This document shows, in pieces, positions 23,664 through 34,912 of a stretch of DNA of 64,000 nt. Made by a program: the position numbers and the translations under genes. The DNA is taken from assembly GCF_029338515.1 (NCBI RefSeq), contig NZ_CP119988.1, positions 3,534,001-3,598,000 on the forward strand, given 5' to 3'. Under the pieces are notes generated by a model. That model was not told where the DNA came from, searched no databases, and was given only the letters and a program-made list of their open reading frames with translations. Numbering within the stretch: position 1 is the stretch's first letter; every line of letters begins with the position of its first letter. Source of the stretch: Haloglomus litoreum (GTDB taxonomy: Archaea; Halobacteriota; Halobacteria; Halobacteriales; Haloarculaceae).

Positions 23664-25121
23664 CTACCCTTCTCCGTCCGTCTCGATGACGACCCGCCCG
23701 TCGGCCCCGCGGACGGTCGTCGTGTCGGCGTCGACGAACGCCGGTGTTCCGAGCAGCAGGACCGCCGTCCGGTCGTCGGTCCGGCGGAGCCGGTAGGCGA
23801 CGGGCCGCCCGTCGAGCGTGGTCGTCCACTGCCGGCCCGTCCGGTCGTCGGCCAGCGGAGCGTCCCCGGTCCGCTCGCTCAGGTACGCCGTGACGGCGGT
23901 GTCGAACTCGCTGGCGTTCGCCGCGTCGTCGAAGCGCAGCACCCACGCGTAGCCCCGGGCGCCGGTCTCGTTGTTGAAGGCGATGCGCGTGTCGTTGCCC
24001 CAGCCGGCCGCCGCGCGGGCGGCCCGGTCGTCACCGAGTTCGGTGGCGAGCGCCACACGGAGGAACGCCTCCCCGATGCGACCGCGCGGCGGGGCGAACG
24101 TCTCCTGCCAGACGCCCGCCGTCTCGCCGCGGAGCGCGACGCGGAGCGGGACCGGCCCCTCGTCGGTTCCGGGGTGGAGCACCTGCTCGCTGGTCAGCGG
24201 CGGGTCGGCGTAGACCTCGGGCAGCTCCGCCGGAGAGTCGACGGTCGCCGCGGCGTACCGGTAGCCGAACCAGTACGGTGCGAACGAGTAGCGAGCGGCG
24301 CCGTCGCTGTTCCGGTACCGTCGCTCCACGCCGCGAGCGGGGCGCTCCCCGGGAGCCGCCCGGTCGACCACGTAGGCCAGCCAGTAGCGGTCCTCGGTGT
24401 AGGTCGCGGCGCCCTCGATGACCGCGGTACTGGTGAACCGGCCGTCCGGGTCGGACCCCGTGGCCGCCGTCACTCGGCCGATGTACCCGCGGCGGAACTG
24501 GACCGTGTGGGTGAACTCGTGGGCCAGCACGTGTTCGAGGAACGCCGGCCGGTCCGCGAGGTTGCGGTTGGCGTACACCGTCCGGGGGCCGACGACGAAG
24601 GCGATGGCCTCGGCCTCGGTGACGTTGCGTTCGAGCCCGAGCAGGCGCTGGAACTCCGGCGGCGATGTCGTGTTGGCCGTCGTGTCCAGCAGCTGGATGG
24701 TGTCCGGTCCCGGGACGTCCGTCCCGAGGAGCCGGGTCGTCCGGTCGTAGACGAGCCCCGGGTCCAGCGGCAACTCGCCGCCCTGGACCGCGATGGTCTC
24801 CTCGTCGTCCCCGTCGAGGAGACCATCGAGGACGCCGGAGCCGTCCGGGGACCCCTGCCGGTCGCGGGGCGTCGGTGTCGCGATGGCGGTCGCCGTCGGC
24901 TCCGGGAACGTCGGGGTCGGTGACGTGGTGGCTGTCGCCGGCGCGGAGGCAGTGGCGGTCGGGGTGCCGGAACCGGTCGGGGTCGGGACGGCTGTCGGCG
25001 TCTGTGTGGGCGACGTTGGGGTCGGTGCGGCGGGTTCGGCGTCCGGGCCGCCGTAGCCGACGCTACAGCCGGCCAGCACCAGCAGGATGGCACAGCAGAC
25101 GGCGGGGAGGGCTGGTCGCAC
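23664..25121 (-). CDS. Hvo_1808-like surface lipoprotein with HExxH motif
   Basis: 485 residues from GTG 25121; an in-frame ATG at 25184 would put 21 Arg/Pro-rich residues ahead of the signal peptide. The leader PALPAVCCAILLVLAGC ends in a lipobox. A long Thr/Pro spacer (residues ~30-90) leads to the folded part. The segment FLEHVLAHEFTHTVQFRRGY contains HEFTH, a zinc-metalloprotease-like HExxH site. The whole resembles the haloarchaeal Hvo_1808 surface protein family. It is probably displayed outside the cell; protease activity is inferred only from HExxH. Confidence 0.8.
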   Translation of the reverse strand: MRPALPAVCCAILLVLAGCSVGYGGPDAEPAAPTPTSPTQTPTAVPTPTGSGTPTATASAPATATTSPTPTFPEPTATAIATPTPRDRQGSPDGSGVLDGLLDGDDEETIAVQGGELPLDPGLVYDRTTRLLGTDVPGPDTIQLLDTTANTTSPPEFQRLLGLERNVTEAEAIAFVVGPRTVYANRNLADRPAFLEHVLAHEFTHTVQFRRGYIGRVTAATGSDPDGRFTSTAVIEGAATYTEDRYWLAYVVDRAAPGERPARGVERRYRNSDGAARYSFAPYWFGYRYAAATVDSPAELPEVYADPPLTSEQVLHPGTDEGPVPLRVALRGETAGVWQETFAPPRGRIGEAFLRVALATELGDDRAARAAAGWGNDTRIAFNNETGARGYAWVLRFDDAANASEFDTAVTAYLSERTGDAPLADDRTGRQWTTTLDGRPVAYRLRRTDDRTAVLLLGTPAFVDADTTTVRGADGRVVIETDGEG

Positions 25122-25318
25122 TGGCCGAGGGAACGGCCGCCGCCCGCTAAACCCTTCGCCCGCTAGCGGCGCGAGCGTCCGCACCGCCGACCCGAGACAT
25201 TATCCGATAAACGACAGCTTAAACGCATAAGATTCGGGATTCGCCTGGAATCCGGCCGCCTCGCCCGGAACGCGACACTCGCGGAACGTATATTCGCGTG
25301 CCCGTCGACGACTGACCT

Positions 25319-25702
25319 GTGCGCGTCGTCCACGAACCGACCGGCGGGAGCGAGCGGACACTGGCGACGGCCGTCGAGTTCGCGGACGGCCTCCTCTCGC
25401 AGGCACGGGGGCTGATGTTCCGGCGGTCGTTCCCCGGGGACTACGCGCTCGTCTTCCGGTTCGGTCGCGTCGCGAACCGGGGGCTCCACATGGTGTTCGT
25501 CCCGTTCGACATCGACGCCGTGTGGCTGGTCGACGGCGAGGTGACGGCCAGCAAGCGGCTGCCCGCGTGGCGCGGGCTGGGCCGCGGGCGCGCGAACACG
25601 GTACTCGAACTGCCGGCCGGGGCGGCCGAGGGGGTCGAACCGGGGGATACAGTGCGCGTACTGGACGGGGACGGGACGGACGTGACGACCGGCGGGGGCT
25701 GA
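25319..25702 (+). CDS. DUF192-family protein
   Basis: 127 residues from GTG 25319. Motifs of DUF192 are clear: DGLLSQARGLMFRRSFPGDY, then HMVFVPFDIDAVWLVDGEVT and the closing ANTVLELPAGAAEGVEPGDTV. The family is widespread in archaea and bacteria and its function is unknown; most members are secreted, but this one lacks a signal peptide. It is divergent from the Hvo_1808-like gene across ~200 bp. Confidence 0.88.
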   Translation: MRVVHEPTGGSERTLATAVEFADGLLSQARGLMFRRSFPGDYALVFRFGRVANRGLHMVFVPFDIDAVWLVDGEVTASKRLPAWRGLGRGRANTVLELPAGAAEGVEPGDTVRVLDGDGTDVTTGGG

Positions 25703-25756
25703 ACTGGCGGCCCACGCCGGCGAAACCATCAGGGCGGTGGCTCCCGATTGCCGGGT

Positions 25757-26233
25757 ATGACCAGCCACGGCGTCGTCAGCGCCATCCACGTTGCCCCCGA
25801 GGCGGGGGCACCGGTCGAGTCCCGCGAGACGGTGACGGCCGAGGCCGACGCCGGACTCCGAGGCGACCGCTACTTCGACGAGACGGGAACCTTCGCCGAA
25901 CGGGACGGGAGCGCCATCACCCTCATCGAACGCGAGGCGCTCGACGCGGTCGAGGCGGACTACGACATCGACCTCGACCCCGGTGTCCACCGGCGCAACG
26001 TCACGACCGAGGGCATCGCGCTCAACCACCTCGTCGGCGAGCGATTCCGGGTCGGCGAGGCCGTCTGCGTCGGGACGGAGCTGTGCGAGCCCTGTTCGTA
26101 CCTGGAGCGCCACCTCGAACGGGAGGGGGTGCGTGAGGCACTCGTCCACCGGGGCGGGCTCCGGGCGCGCATCGTCGAGGGCGGCGCGATCGTCATCGGC
26201 GACGCGGTCGTCCGGACCCAATCGGAGAATTGA
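25757..26233 (+). CDS. MOSC-domain protein
   Basis: 158 residues from ATG 25757. It has the YiiM/MOSC core: AGLRGDRYFDETGTF, the NVTTEGIALNHLVGERFRVG segment and the conserved Cys region GTELCEPCSYLE. MOSC domains pass or bind sulfur in molybdenum-cofactor-dependent reactions. A second, longer MOSC protein is at 47761-48585. It is a single-domain form, probably soluble, and 54 bp downstream of the DUF192 gene. Confidence 0.88.
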   Translation: MTSHGVVSAIHVAPEAGAPVESRETVTAEADAGLRGDRYFDETGTFAERDGSAITLIEREALDAVEADYDIDLDPGVHRRNVTTEGIALNHLVGERFRVGEAVCVGTELCEPCSYLERHLEREGVREALVHRGGLRARIVEGGAIVIGDAVVRTQSEN

Positions 26234-26253
26234 ATCCCGTCCGTCCCGACGGG

Positions 26254-27084
26254 ATGGATATGAACGAGCCGGGGTTCCAGTCCGTCATGGACCAGTCGAC
26301 CCTCGCCGAGCGGGTCGAGGCCGGCACGGTGCCGGAGTGGGTCGAGCGCCACTGGCGGACCTTCCACGAGAGCCTGACGGGCGAGCACGAGGGCGAGTCG
26401 TTCCCCTGTTTCTTCGGCGCCGAGTCCGTCGCGAACGGGGAGCCGCTGTACACCGCGGTCCCGTCGACGAGCGACCGTGACGCGCTGCTGTCGTTCCGCG
26501 ATTCGCTGCTTGAGTACCTCGACACCTACGAGGAGCGCGAGGGCCGGACCTCGTTCGTCGTCTTCTTCCGCCCCGAGGCCGGCGTCGAGACCGAGGCCGA
26601 CTACCACGACGCGCTCTGGCACGTCCTCAAGGTGCTGCATGTCCACGACCCGTCGCCGTGGCCCGACGACATCCCGACGGAGACGGACAGCCGGTTCTGG
26701 GAGTTCTGCTTCGGCGGCGAGCCGATGTTCCCGACCTGCCGCGCGCCCTTCTACGACACCTACCGGAGCCGGTACTGCCCGGTCGGCCTGGAGATCACCT
26801 TCCAGCCCCGCACCCTGTTCGAGGGCATCACCGGCGACACGGAGGCCGGCCAGCGCGCCCGCGAGACCATCCACGAGAACCTCGAACGGTACGACGGCGT
26901 CTGCCCGCACGCCAACATCGGTGACTGGGGGGCGCCGGGCGACCGCGAGTGGCACCAGTACATGCTCCCGGAGGACGAGTCACAGGCCCCCGATTCGTGC
27001 CCGGTGACGTTCTCCCGGGACCACCCGAAGGTCGACCGGCGCTTCGACCCCGTCATGCCGGCGTCGGGGTCGGCGGACGATTAA
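26254..27084 (+). CDS. YqcI/YcgG family protein
   Basis: 276 residues; the ATG at 26254 is preferred and 26260 is an alternative. It has the family signatures [54 protein letters not shown] and [20 protein letters not shown]. These proteins are soluble and poorly characterised; conserved Cys residues suggest a metal or redox site. It follows the MOSC gene by 20 bp in the same direction. Confidence 0.85.
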   Translation: MDMNEPGFQSVMDQSTLAERVEAGTVPEWVERHWRTFHESLTGEHEGESFPCFFGAESVANGEPLYTAVPSTSDRDALLSFRDSLLEYLDTYEEREGRTSFVVFFRPEAGVETEADYHDALWHVLKVLHVHDPSPWPDDIPTETDSRFWEFCFGGEPMFPTCRAPFYDTYRSRYCPVGLEITFQPRTLFEGITGDTEAGQRARETIHENLERYDGVCPHANIGDWGAPGDREWHQYMLPEDESQAPDSCPVTFSRDHPKVDRRFDPVMPASGSADD

Positions 27085-27109
27085 GTCCCTCCGGGCCGAG
27101 AGGGAGGGC

Positions 27110-27682
27110 ATGGTGGGCGGAGCGCTCTCGCTGCCGGCGGACGCGGTACTCGTCCTCGTCGACTTCCAGACGGGGTTCGACGAGCCACGCTGGGGCGACC
27201 GGAACAACCCGGAGGCGGAGTCGAACGCCCGCGACCTGCTGGCAGCCTGGCGCGAGACCGACCGGCCCGTGGCCCACGTCCGCCACGACTCGACCGAGGC
27301 CGATTCCCCCCTCAGGAAGGACACAGCGGGCTTCGAGTTCAAACCCGGACTGGCGCCCCGGAGCGGGGAGCCGGAGTTCGTCAAGTCCGTCAACGGCGCG
27401 TTCGTCGACACCGACCTGGAGTGGTGGCTCCGGGACCACGGCCACCGAACCATCGTCCTGGCGGGCCTGACCACCGACCACTGCGTCTCGACGACGGCCC
27501 GGATGGCCGAGAACCGCGGGTTCGACGTGGTCGTGGTCGGTGACGCCTGCGCCACGTTCGACCGGACGCTCGACGGCGAGCGGTTCGACCCGGAGACGGT
27601 CCACCGGACGGCGCTCGCCCACCTCTCGGGCGAGTTCGCGACCATCACCGATACGCCGGCGGTGCTGGCCGCACTGCGGTGA
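27110..27682 (+). CDS. Isochorismatase-family cysteine hydrolase
   Basis: 190 residues. The catalytic triad is visible: D18 (LVDFQTGFD), K92 (FVKSVNGAF) and C125 ([12 protein letters not shown]). The family includes nicotinamidase, isochorismatase and N-carbamoylsarcosine amidase. The DxH metal site and DWHP motif of true nicotinamidase are not present ([15 protein letters not shown] occupies that region), so sequence alone does not say nicotinamidase. The next gene is nicotinate phosphoribosyltransferase, which makes a role in NAD salvage attractive but unproven. Confidence 0.85.
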   Translation: MVGGALSLPADAVLVLVDFQTGFDEPRWGDRNNPEAESNARDLLAAWRETDRPVAHVRHDSTEADSPLRKDTAGFEFKPGLAPRSGEPEFVKSVNGAFVDTDLEWWLRDHGHRTIVLAGLTTDHCVSTTARMAENRGFDVVVVGDACATFDRTLDGERFDPETVHRTALAHLSGEFATITDTPAVLAALR

Positions 27683-27759
27683 CGGCCGGGGCGCCGACCG
27701 CCGACCCCGGCACGACGGAGCGCCCGCACCTTTTTCGACGCGCCACGAGTCCGTCGGGT

Positions 27760-28956
27760 ATGAGCGAGGATGCCGACGATACCGACGGCGCCGGCCACGG
27801 GGACGGACCGGACCACCCGTTCGACATCGTCCCGCCGGCCGCCATCCGCGACGGCACCGCGACGGACGACTACTTCCTCCGGACCGAGCGGGCGCTGGAC
27901 GGGGCAGGACGGAACCCGCACGTCGTCGCCGAGGTGACGCTCGGGCAGTTCCCCTCGGGGGACCCCCACCTCTTCTCGGGCATCGAGGACGCCGTCCACC
28001 TCTTCGAGGACCTCCCGGTCGACGTTCACGCGCTCGCGCCGGGGACGTTCTTCGACGGTGGCCCAGTCGTCCGAATCGAGGGGCCGTACCGCTCGTTCGC
28101 CCGCCACGAGACCTCGCTGCTGGGCTTCCTCTCGCAGGCCACTGCGTTCGCCACCGCGGCCCACGGACTCCGGCGGGCCGCGCCCGAGACGCCCGTCGTC
28201 TCCTTCGGCGCGCGCCACCTCCACCCGTCGCTGGCGGCGGTGCTGGAGCGGTCGGCGCTGCTCGCGGGACTGGACGGCTTCTCGCACGTCGCCGCGGGCG
28301 AGGTGCTGGGTCGCGAGGCGACGGGGACGATGCCCCACGCGCTCGTCATCTGCTTCGGCCGCGGCGAGCAGGAGGCCGCGTGGCGCGCCTTCGACGAGCA
28401 CGTCGACGCCGGCGTGGCGCGGACGGCGCTCGTGGACACCTACAGCGACGAGGTCGACGAGGCCATCCGCGCGGCCGAGGCCGTCGACGGTCTGAGCGGC
28501 ATCCGCCTCGACACGACGGGCTCCCGGCGCGGTGACTTCCGGCACATCTGCCGGGAGGTCCGCTGGGAACTCGACGCCCGCGGCCACGAGGACGTGGACG
28601 TCTTCGTCTCGGGCGGGCTCGAAGCCGAGGACCTCCGCGAGCTGCGCGATGTCGTGGACGGCTTCGGGGTGGGCGGCGCCATCAGCGACGCCGACCCGGT
28701 CGACTTCGGCCTCGACATCGTCGCGGTCGAGGGCGAGCCCGCCGCCAAGCGCGGGAAGCTCTCGCTCCCGAAGCAGGTCTACCGCACCCCGGACGGCGCC
28801 CACCACCTCGGACTCGCACGCGAGGAGGGTCCTCCGGATGGCGAGGCGCTGCTGGAACCGGTCGTCGCGGACGGCGAGGTCCTCACGGACTTCGACCTCG
28901 ACGAGAGCATCGAGCGCGCTCGCGAGGACGCGGAGCTGGTGTTCGACGTGGCGTGA
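27760..28956 (+). CDS. Nicotinate phosphoribosyltransferase
   Basis: 398 residues from ATG 27760, chosen because the in-frame upstream extension has no conserved sequence. It has the NAPRTase/quinolinate-PRTase barrel features: TERALDGAGRNPHVVAEVTL, FARHETSLLGFLSQATAFAT, VSFGARHLHPSLAAVLERSA, GIRLDTTGSRRGDFRHICRE and VDVFVSGGLEAEDLREL. The enzyme joins nicotinate to PRPP, making nicotinate mononucleotide for NAD. It is probably co-transcribed with the cysteine hydrolase (77-bp gap). Convergent with the malic enzyme, eight bases apart. Confidence 0.9.
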   Translation: MSEDADDTDGAGHGDGPDHPFDIVPPAAIRDGTATDDYFLRTERALDGAGRNPHVVAEVTLGQFPSGDPHLFSGIEDAVHLFEDLPVDVHALAPGTFFDGGPVVRIEGPYRSFARHETSLLGFLSQATAFATAAHGLRRAAPETPVVSFGARHLHPSLAAVLERSALLAGLDGFSHVAAGEVLGREATGTMPHALVICFGRGEQEAAWRAFDEHVDAGVARTALVDTYSDEVDEAIRAAEAVDGLSGIRLDTTGSRRGDFRHICREVRWELDARGHEDVDVFVSGGLEAEDLRELRDVVDGFGVGGAISDADPVDFGLDIVAVEGEPAAKRGKLSLPKQVYRTPDGAHHLGLAREEGPPDGEALLEPVVADGEVLTDFDLDESIERAREDAELVFDVA

Positions 28957-28963
28957 CCGGCCC

Positions 28964-31216
<2,253 letters not shown>

Positions 31217-31397
31217 ACCGACGTGGCGTCGGAAACGCGTAAAAATCTATCCGAACGGACGGGTGGCGGTGGCTTCTGCCGTCGTCGGCAGGGGTATCCG
31301 CTCACAGGGGACCCGCGGCTGGCCGGCCGGGTGCGTGGCCCCGGAACCGTCGCCCGCCTTCGGAAACCCATTTACCGCGGCCCCGACTGGCTCCAGT

Positions 31398-31676
31398 ATG
31401 GTCGAGAACGTCCTCTATCCCGCGTACTTCGACGCCGCCCACTCCCGCGGGGAGGGTCGCCGGGTGCCACAGGACCTCGCGGTGGACGACCCGACGGTCG
31501 ACGAACTCGCGAAGGCCGTCCAGCAGGTCGGCTACGACGCCGTCATCGAACGTGACGTGACGTACGCCCGGGAGTTCGAGCCCCGAGGGCGCGTCCTCGT
31601 ACAGAACGCCGACGACGCCGGCAAGTCCGACCTCCTGGGTGCGGTCGCCGCGTACCTGAACGCGATGCGGGAGTGA
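31398..31676 (+). CDS. srp19: Signal recognition particle 19 kDa protein
   Basis: 92 residues from ATG 31398: [20 protein letters not shown], then [20 protein letters not shown] and [14 protein letters not shown]. It matches archaeal SRP19, which binds the 7S RNA tip loops and primes SRP54 assembly for membrane targeting. A TTTA box lies about 25 nt upstream. The gar1 gene follows within 30 bp, an arrangement common in haloarchaea. Confidence 0.95.
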   Translation: MVENVLYPAYFDAAHSRGEGRRVPQDLAVDDPTVDELAKAVQQVGYDAVIERDVTYAREFEPRGRVLVQNADDAGKSDLLGAVAAYLNAMRE

Positions 31677-31705
31677 GCGCGGATGCACGGGACGGGTGAG
31701 GAGCG

Positions 31706-31933
31706 ATGAGACGACTCGGCGAGGTGGTCCGCACGGCCCAGGGCCTGGCCATCGTCCGCTGCCCGGACGCGGACCACCCCGAGATCGGGACGATGGTCCT
31801 GGACGAGAACCTCGATGGGATCGGCCGCGTGGTCGACGTCTTCGGGCCCGTCGAGCGCCCGTACCTGGCGGTCACGCCGGACGACGGCGTCCCGCTGCCG
31901 TCGCTGGTCGGCGGGCCGGTGTACGCGCGGTAG
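31706..31933 (+). CDS. gar1: H/ACA RNP protein Gar1
   Basis: 75 residues: MRRLGEVVRTAQGLAIVRCP, then GTMVLDENLDGIGRVVDVFG and PVERPYLAVTPDD. This is the split-barrel core of Gar1, which works with Cbf5, Nop10 and L7Ae in pseudouridylation guided by H/ACA RNAs. It is the second gene of the srp19-gar1 unit. Confidence 0.93.
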   Translation: MRRLGEVVRTAQGLAIVRCPDADHPEIGTMVLDENLDGIGRVVDVFGPVERPYLAVTPDDGVPLPSLVGGPVYAR

Positions 31934-32001
31934 TCGGGGCATAACGGAATCAGTGGGCGACGGGCGGCCGACGCTGACCGTGTCGGGCGGCCGCCCGACA
32001 G

Positions 32002-32109
32002 CTACCACTCGGACAGCCGACGCAGCGACTCCGAACAGTACGGACAGGCGCTGTTGACGAACGCGTTGACCAGCCGTTCGCACCCTCGACATCTGGCGAC
32101 CTGATCCAT
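32002..32109 (-). CDS. 35-residue zinc-ribbon micro-protein
   Basis: A short frame below usual ORF limits: MDQVARCRGCERLVNAFVNS followed by ACPYCSESLRRLSEW. It has two Cys pairs, C7-x2-C10 and C22-PY-C25, spaced as in a zinc ribbon. Its start is supported by a TATA-like box on the minus strand (32138-32143) about 30 nt upstream, the leaderless spacing. Such one-domain zinc proteins are common in haloarchaea, and some regulate biofilm, stress or metabolism, but no partner can be named here. It is convergent with gar1. Confidence 0.7.
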   Translation of the reverse strand: MDQVARCRGCERLVNAFVNSACPYCSESLRRLSEW

Positions 32110-32137
32110 GTTACCGGAGGAGCGCGGTAGCGATGTA

Positions 32138-32143
32138 GTTATA
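32138..32143 (-). promoter_or_regulatory. TATA box of the 35-residue zinc-ribbon gene
   Basis: TATAAC on the minus strand, 29-34 nt ahead of the start at 32109, consistent with a leaderless transcript. Confidence 0.5.
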
Positions 32144-32175
32144 CGGCAGCTACCGGGCTCTAGCCGCTGCTTGAC

Positions 32176-32194
32176 CGGGCGGTGGCTCCGCCCG
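32176..32194 (-). terminator. Hairpin after the RNase R gene
   Basis: A perfect 7-bp stem (CGGGCGG/CCGCCCG) with a 5-nt loop, 38 bp downstream of the rnr stop on the minus strand. There is no T run, so it may be a 3'-end stabiliser rather than a classical terminator. Confidence 0.4.
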
Positions 32195-32232
32195 ACCCTG
32201 GACTCGAACAGCCATGCGAGCGCAGCAGTGGG

Positions 32233-33591
32233 TCAGTTGAACGCTTCCGGGCTCACGTCGCTCTTGCGGCGGTCGAGGTCCTCGTCGGGGTCCGGGTCCT
32301 CGACGACCTCGACGCCGCGGTTGTTGATGGCGTGCGGGTCGAGGCCGACCTCCTGGAGGAAGTCCTTGTAGATGCGCTCGACGGTCTCGCCGTCCTTCTG
32401 CTTCGAGGAGGCGTGGTCACAGAGCGACGGCAGCGAGTGGTCGCCCGGCGTCTCGTCCTGGTAGATGATCCAGTGGTTGACGAGGTCGCTCAGCCGGCGG
32501 ATGGGCGAGGTGAAGTGGCCGTAGATCTCGAAGTTGAGCGCGTGGTGGCCGCCGAACGGGTCGGCCATGTACTTCGCCCGCGGCATGACCTTCATCACGG
32601 CCCACTGGATCTTGTTGAGCTGGCGGCCCGGTGCCTGTTCGAGGGTGGCGTTGACGGCCTTGCGCGGGTCGTCCCAGGAGTCGCCGGGGATGGAGACGCC
32701 GTCGAGGTCCTGGATCTCCTGCAGGGCCTCGTCCCACTCCTCCGGGGTGGGCTGGGGGTGGACGCGGAACATCGCCTCCAGCCCGCGCACCCACTGGAGC
32801 TCGTGCGTGACGGCCTTGTTGGCCTTCAGCATGCACTCCTCGATGATGGTGTGGGCGCGGTCGCGCTTCGGGTTCAGCACCAGGGAGCCGTCCGCCTTGC
32901 GCTGCTCGTGGAGCGCCTCGGCGAGTTCGTACGCCAGCGTGAGCTCCTCGTGGAGGTCGGCGTCGGGTTCGTCGAGGCGCTTCTCGGCCTGCTTGTAGGT
33001 GAGGCGCTCGTCGGAGTGGACGATCGACTTGTAGATGTCGATGGACTCGTTCGAGAGCGTCTCGGCGTCGATCTTCATCTCGACGGTGTGGGCCAGGCGG
33101 TCCTCGTTGGGGACCAGCGAGCAGACCGTCTCCGCCAGCACGGGCGGGAGCATATGCATCGTGTAGCCCGGGAGGTAGACGGTGTTGGCCCGCTTGACGG
33201 CCTCCTCCCACATCGCGCTGCCCGGGTGGACGTAGTGGGTGACGTCGGCGATGTGGACGTGGAGGTAGTAGTAGTCCTCGTCGCGGCGGATGGAGATGGC
33301 GTCGTCGAAGTCCTGTGCGTCGGCGGGGTCGATGGTGCAGGTCGTGAGGTCCCGGCAGTCCGTGCGGTACTCCTCGCCGATCTCCGAGGCGATCTCGGCC
33401 TCGGTGTCGGTCGTGCGTTCGCGGGCCTCACTGAGGACCTCGCTGGGGAACTGGTCGCGGAGGTCGAACTCCTCGAAGAGGGACTCCCGTTTGGCGGCGA
33501 GCGCGTCGGCGAGTGCGTCGTCGATGCGGACGGGGCCCTGCCCCTCCGCGGTCCCGGCCTGCGCCTGCGCGTCGGCGTCCGTATCGCTCAT
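32233..33591 (-). CDS. rnr: RNase II/R-family 3'-5' exoribonuclease
   Basis: 452 residues. The RNB catalytic domain fills most of it: IDPADAQDFDDAISIRRDED (the Asp cluster binding Mg), IADVTHYVHPGSAMWEEAVK, RANTVYLPGYTMHMLPPVLA and GHFTSPIRRLSDLVNHWIIY. The cold-shock and S1 RNA-binding domains of bacterial RNase R are missing, as is typical of the short haloarchaeal form. It degrades RNA processively from the 3' end; haloarchaea use such an enzyme where other archaea use the exosome. It stands alone, 56 bp from the next minus-strand gene. Confidence 0.95.
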   Translation of the reverse strand: MSDTDADAQAQAGTAEGQGPVRIDDALADALAAKRESLFEEFDLRDQFPSEVLSEARERTTDTEAEIASEIGEEYRTDCRDLTTCTIDPADAQDFDDAISIRRDEDYYYLHVHIADVTHYVHPGSAMWEEAVKRANTVYLPGYTMHMLPPVLAETVCSLVPNEDRLAHTVEMKIDAETLSNESIDIYKSIVHSDERLTYKQAEKRLDEPDADLHEELTLAYELAEALHEQRKADGSLVLNPKRDRAHTIIEECMLKANKAVTHELQWVRGLEAMFRVHPQPTPEEWDEALQEIQDLDGVSIPGDSWDDPRKAVNATLEQAPGRQLNKIQWAVMKVMPRAKYMADPFGGHHALNFEIYGHFTSPIRRLSDLVNHWIIYQDETPGDHSLPSLCDHASSKQKDGETVERIYKDFLQEVGLDPHAINNRGVEVVEDPDPDEDLDRRKSDVSPEAFN

Positions 33592-33647
33592 GGAGGGCGT
33601 AGGAGAAACGGCTAGTTAGTCCTGTTGGGCGGGCGCCGTGCCCGCCC

Positions 33648-33956
33648 CTACCGCTCGCGCTCGTGTTCGCTCTCCGTCTCCTCGACCTCACCGGTCGCGA
33701 GCTCGGTGTAGCGCCGCAGGAACGCCTCCCGGTCGCGCTCACCGGCGCCACTCTCGACCAGCGTCGTCTCCAGGTCGCCGCGGGGCTGGTGGCAGAGACC
33801 GCTGTGGCACTCCTTGCAGAGGAACTCGAACTCCTTGTCCGCCCGGTCCCAGCGGTCGCCGTGCTTGTCGTACTCGCGCGCCGCCGTGCGCGGCACCTCC
33901 TCGCCACAGGCGATACAGGTCACCTGCGTCCGATCCCGGTCGCGGCTGCCCCACAT
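33648..33956 (-). CDS. Zinc-binding small protein, HNH-like Cys pairs
   Basis: 102 residues from ATG 33956. C14-x2-C17 (CIACGEEV) and C47-x2-C50 (LCKECHSGLC) form a treble-clef or ribbon zinc site. The C-terminal third is an acidic helix ending EETESEHERER. Upstream in-frame sequence (to 34658) is shadow. It is probably a haloarchaeal family of unknown function with nucleic-acid or protein binding. Placement 56 bp upstream of rnr on the same strand suggests co-transcription. Confidence 0.75.
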   Translation of the reverse strand: MWGSRDRDRTQVTCIACGEEVPRTAAREYDKHGDRWDRADKEFEFLCKECHSGLCHQPRGDLETTLVESGAGERDREAFLRRYTELATGEVEETESEHERER

Positions 33957-34121
33957 TCCTGTTCGGGGGTTGCCCTCGGTCCCACTTAGACCTTCGCGCG
34001 GACGAGTCCGGGAGGAGGTAGACCACCGCCCGCTCCCGGGAGGAGGTATCCACCGCCCGCGCGGAGGCGGTGGCGAGCGGCCAAGGTCAAGGGTTTTGAG
34101 TCCACCCCGGCTATCGGGGGT

Positions 34122-34643
34122 ATGGACCTGCGACTCGTGGCCGTGCTGCTGCTGGTCCCGGTGCTGGACTTCCTGCTCCTCGTCGGGCTGGTGGCGGTCG
34201 GGCCGCTGACCATCGTCCACGGCGTCCTCGTCGTGGTCGTCACGTCGCTGGTGGGGCTGCTCCTCGTGCGGGCGGAGGGGAGACACACGCTCCGGAAGAT
34301 CCAGCGGAACCTCGCCGCCGGCGAGTTGCCGGGCGACCAGCTGCTGGACGGTGCGCTCATCCTCGTCTCGGCCGGGCTGTTCCTCACGCCCGGCTTCCTG
34401 ACGGACATCCTCGGCCTGCTGCTGGTGCTGCCGCCGACGCGCTACCCGTTCCGCGTGGCGACCCGGAAGTTCGTCGTGACGCCGTACCTCGACGCGAAGA
34501 CGGGCGGCTTCGTCACCGGTGGCGTCTACGAGGGCGGCGCCCCCCGGACCGAGGTCGAGCTGGACGAGTCCGACTACCGCTTCGACGACAGCGACGAGGA
34601 GGGCGAGCCCGGGTCGCGAGGCAGCGACACCCCACAGGACTGA
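34122..34643 (+). CDS. FxsA-family membrane protein
   Basis: 173 residues. It has the FxsA arrangement of N-terminal helices (LRLVAVLLLVPVLDFLLLVG, IVHGVLVVVVTSLVGLLLV), a charged loop (RAEGRHTLRKIQRNLAAGEL) and the signature GALILVSAGLFLTPGFLTDI followed by LGLLLVLPPTRYP. FxsA in E. coli affects exclusion by phage T7; the physiological role is unknown. The C-terminal tail is acidic. Confidence 0.92.
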   Translation: MDLRLVAVLLLVPVLDFLLLVGLVAVGPLTIVHGVLVVVVTSLVGLLLVRAEGRHTLRKIQRNLAAGELPGDQLLDGALILVSAGLFLTPGFLTDILGLLLVLPPTRYPFRVATRKFVVTPYLDAKTGGFVTGGVYEGGAPRTEVELDESDYRFDDSDEEGEPGSRGSDTPQD

Positions 34644-34881
34644 CACCGAGGTCGACACGGACCCATCCGACCCGTCGTACCGGGGGCGATTCCCGACCGG
34701 GGAGCCGCCGAATGCGGACCCGAGCGCGGTCGTCGGGTGGGGCCGCCCGCAGCTATATATCCGTACTGACGGCTATTACAACCCGGTAGGGGAGCCACTG
34801 GGGACGGGACACATCCCGTGGCAGGGGGAACGGTCCCCTGCCGAACACCCCACTATATTTTTGGATGCCTCCGCGAGAAAC

Positions 34882-34887
34882 TTTATC
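34882..34887 (+). promoter_or_regulatory. TATA box of the PhoD gene
   Basis: TTTATC 26-31 nt before the ATG at 34913 supports that start. The 270-bp intergenic region also holds a stem (caggggg/cccctg) near 34819-34840 and a TATA-like ctatattttt at 34853-34862, so a second promoter is possible. Confidence 0.55.
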
Positions 34888-34912
34888 CACATCCGGCGGA
34901 CCCGTCCCAGTG

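Noticed and set aside
27110-27682. Naming this cysteine hydrolase nicotinamidase (pncA)
   Set aside because: The characteristic metal-binding DxH and DWHP region is missing, so only the family is named.
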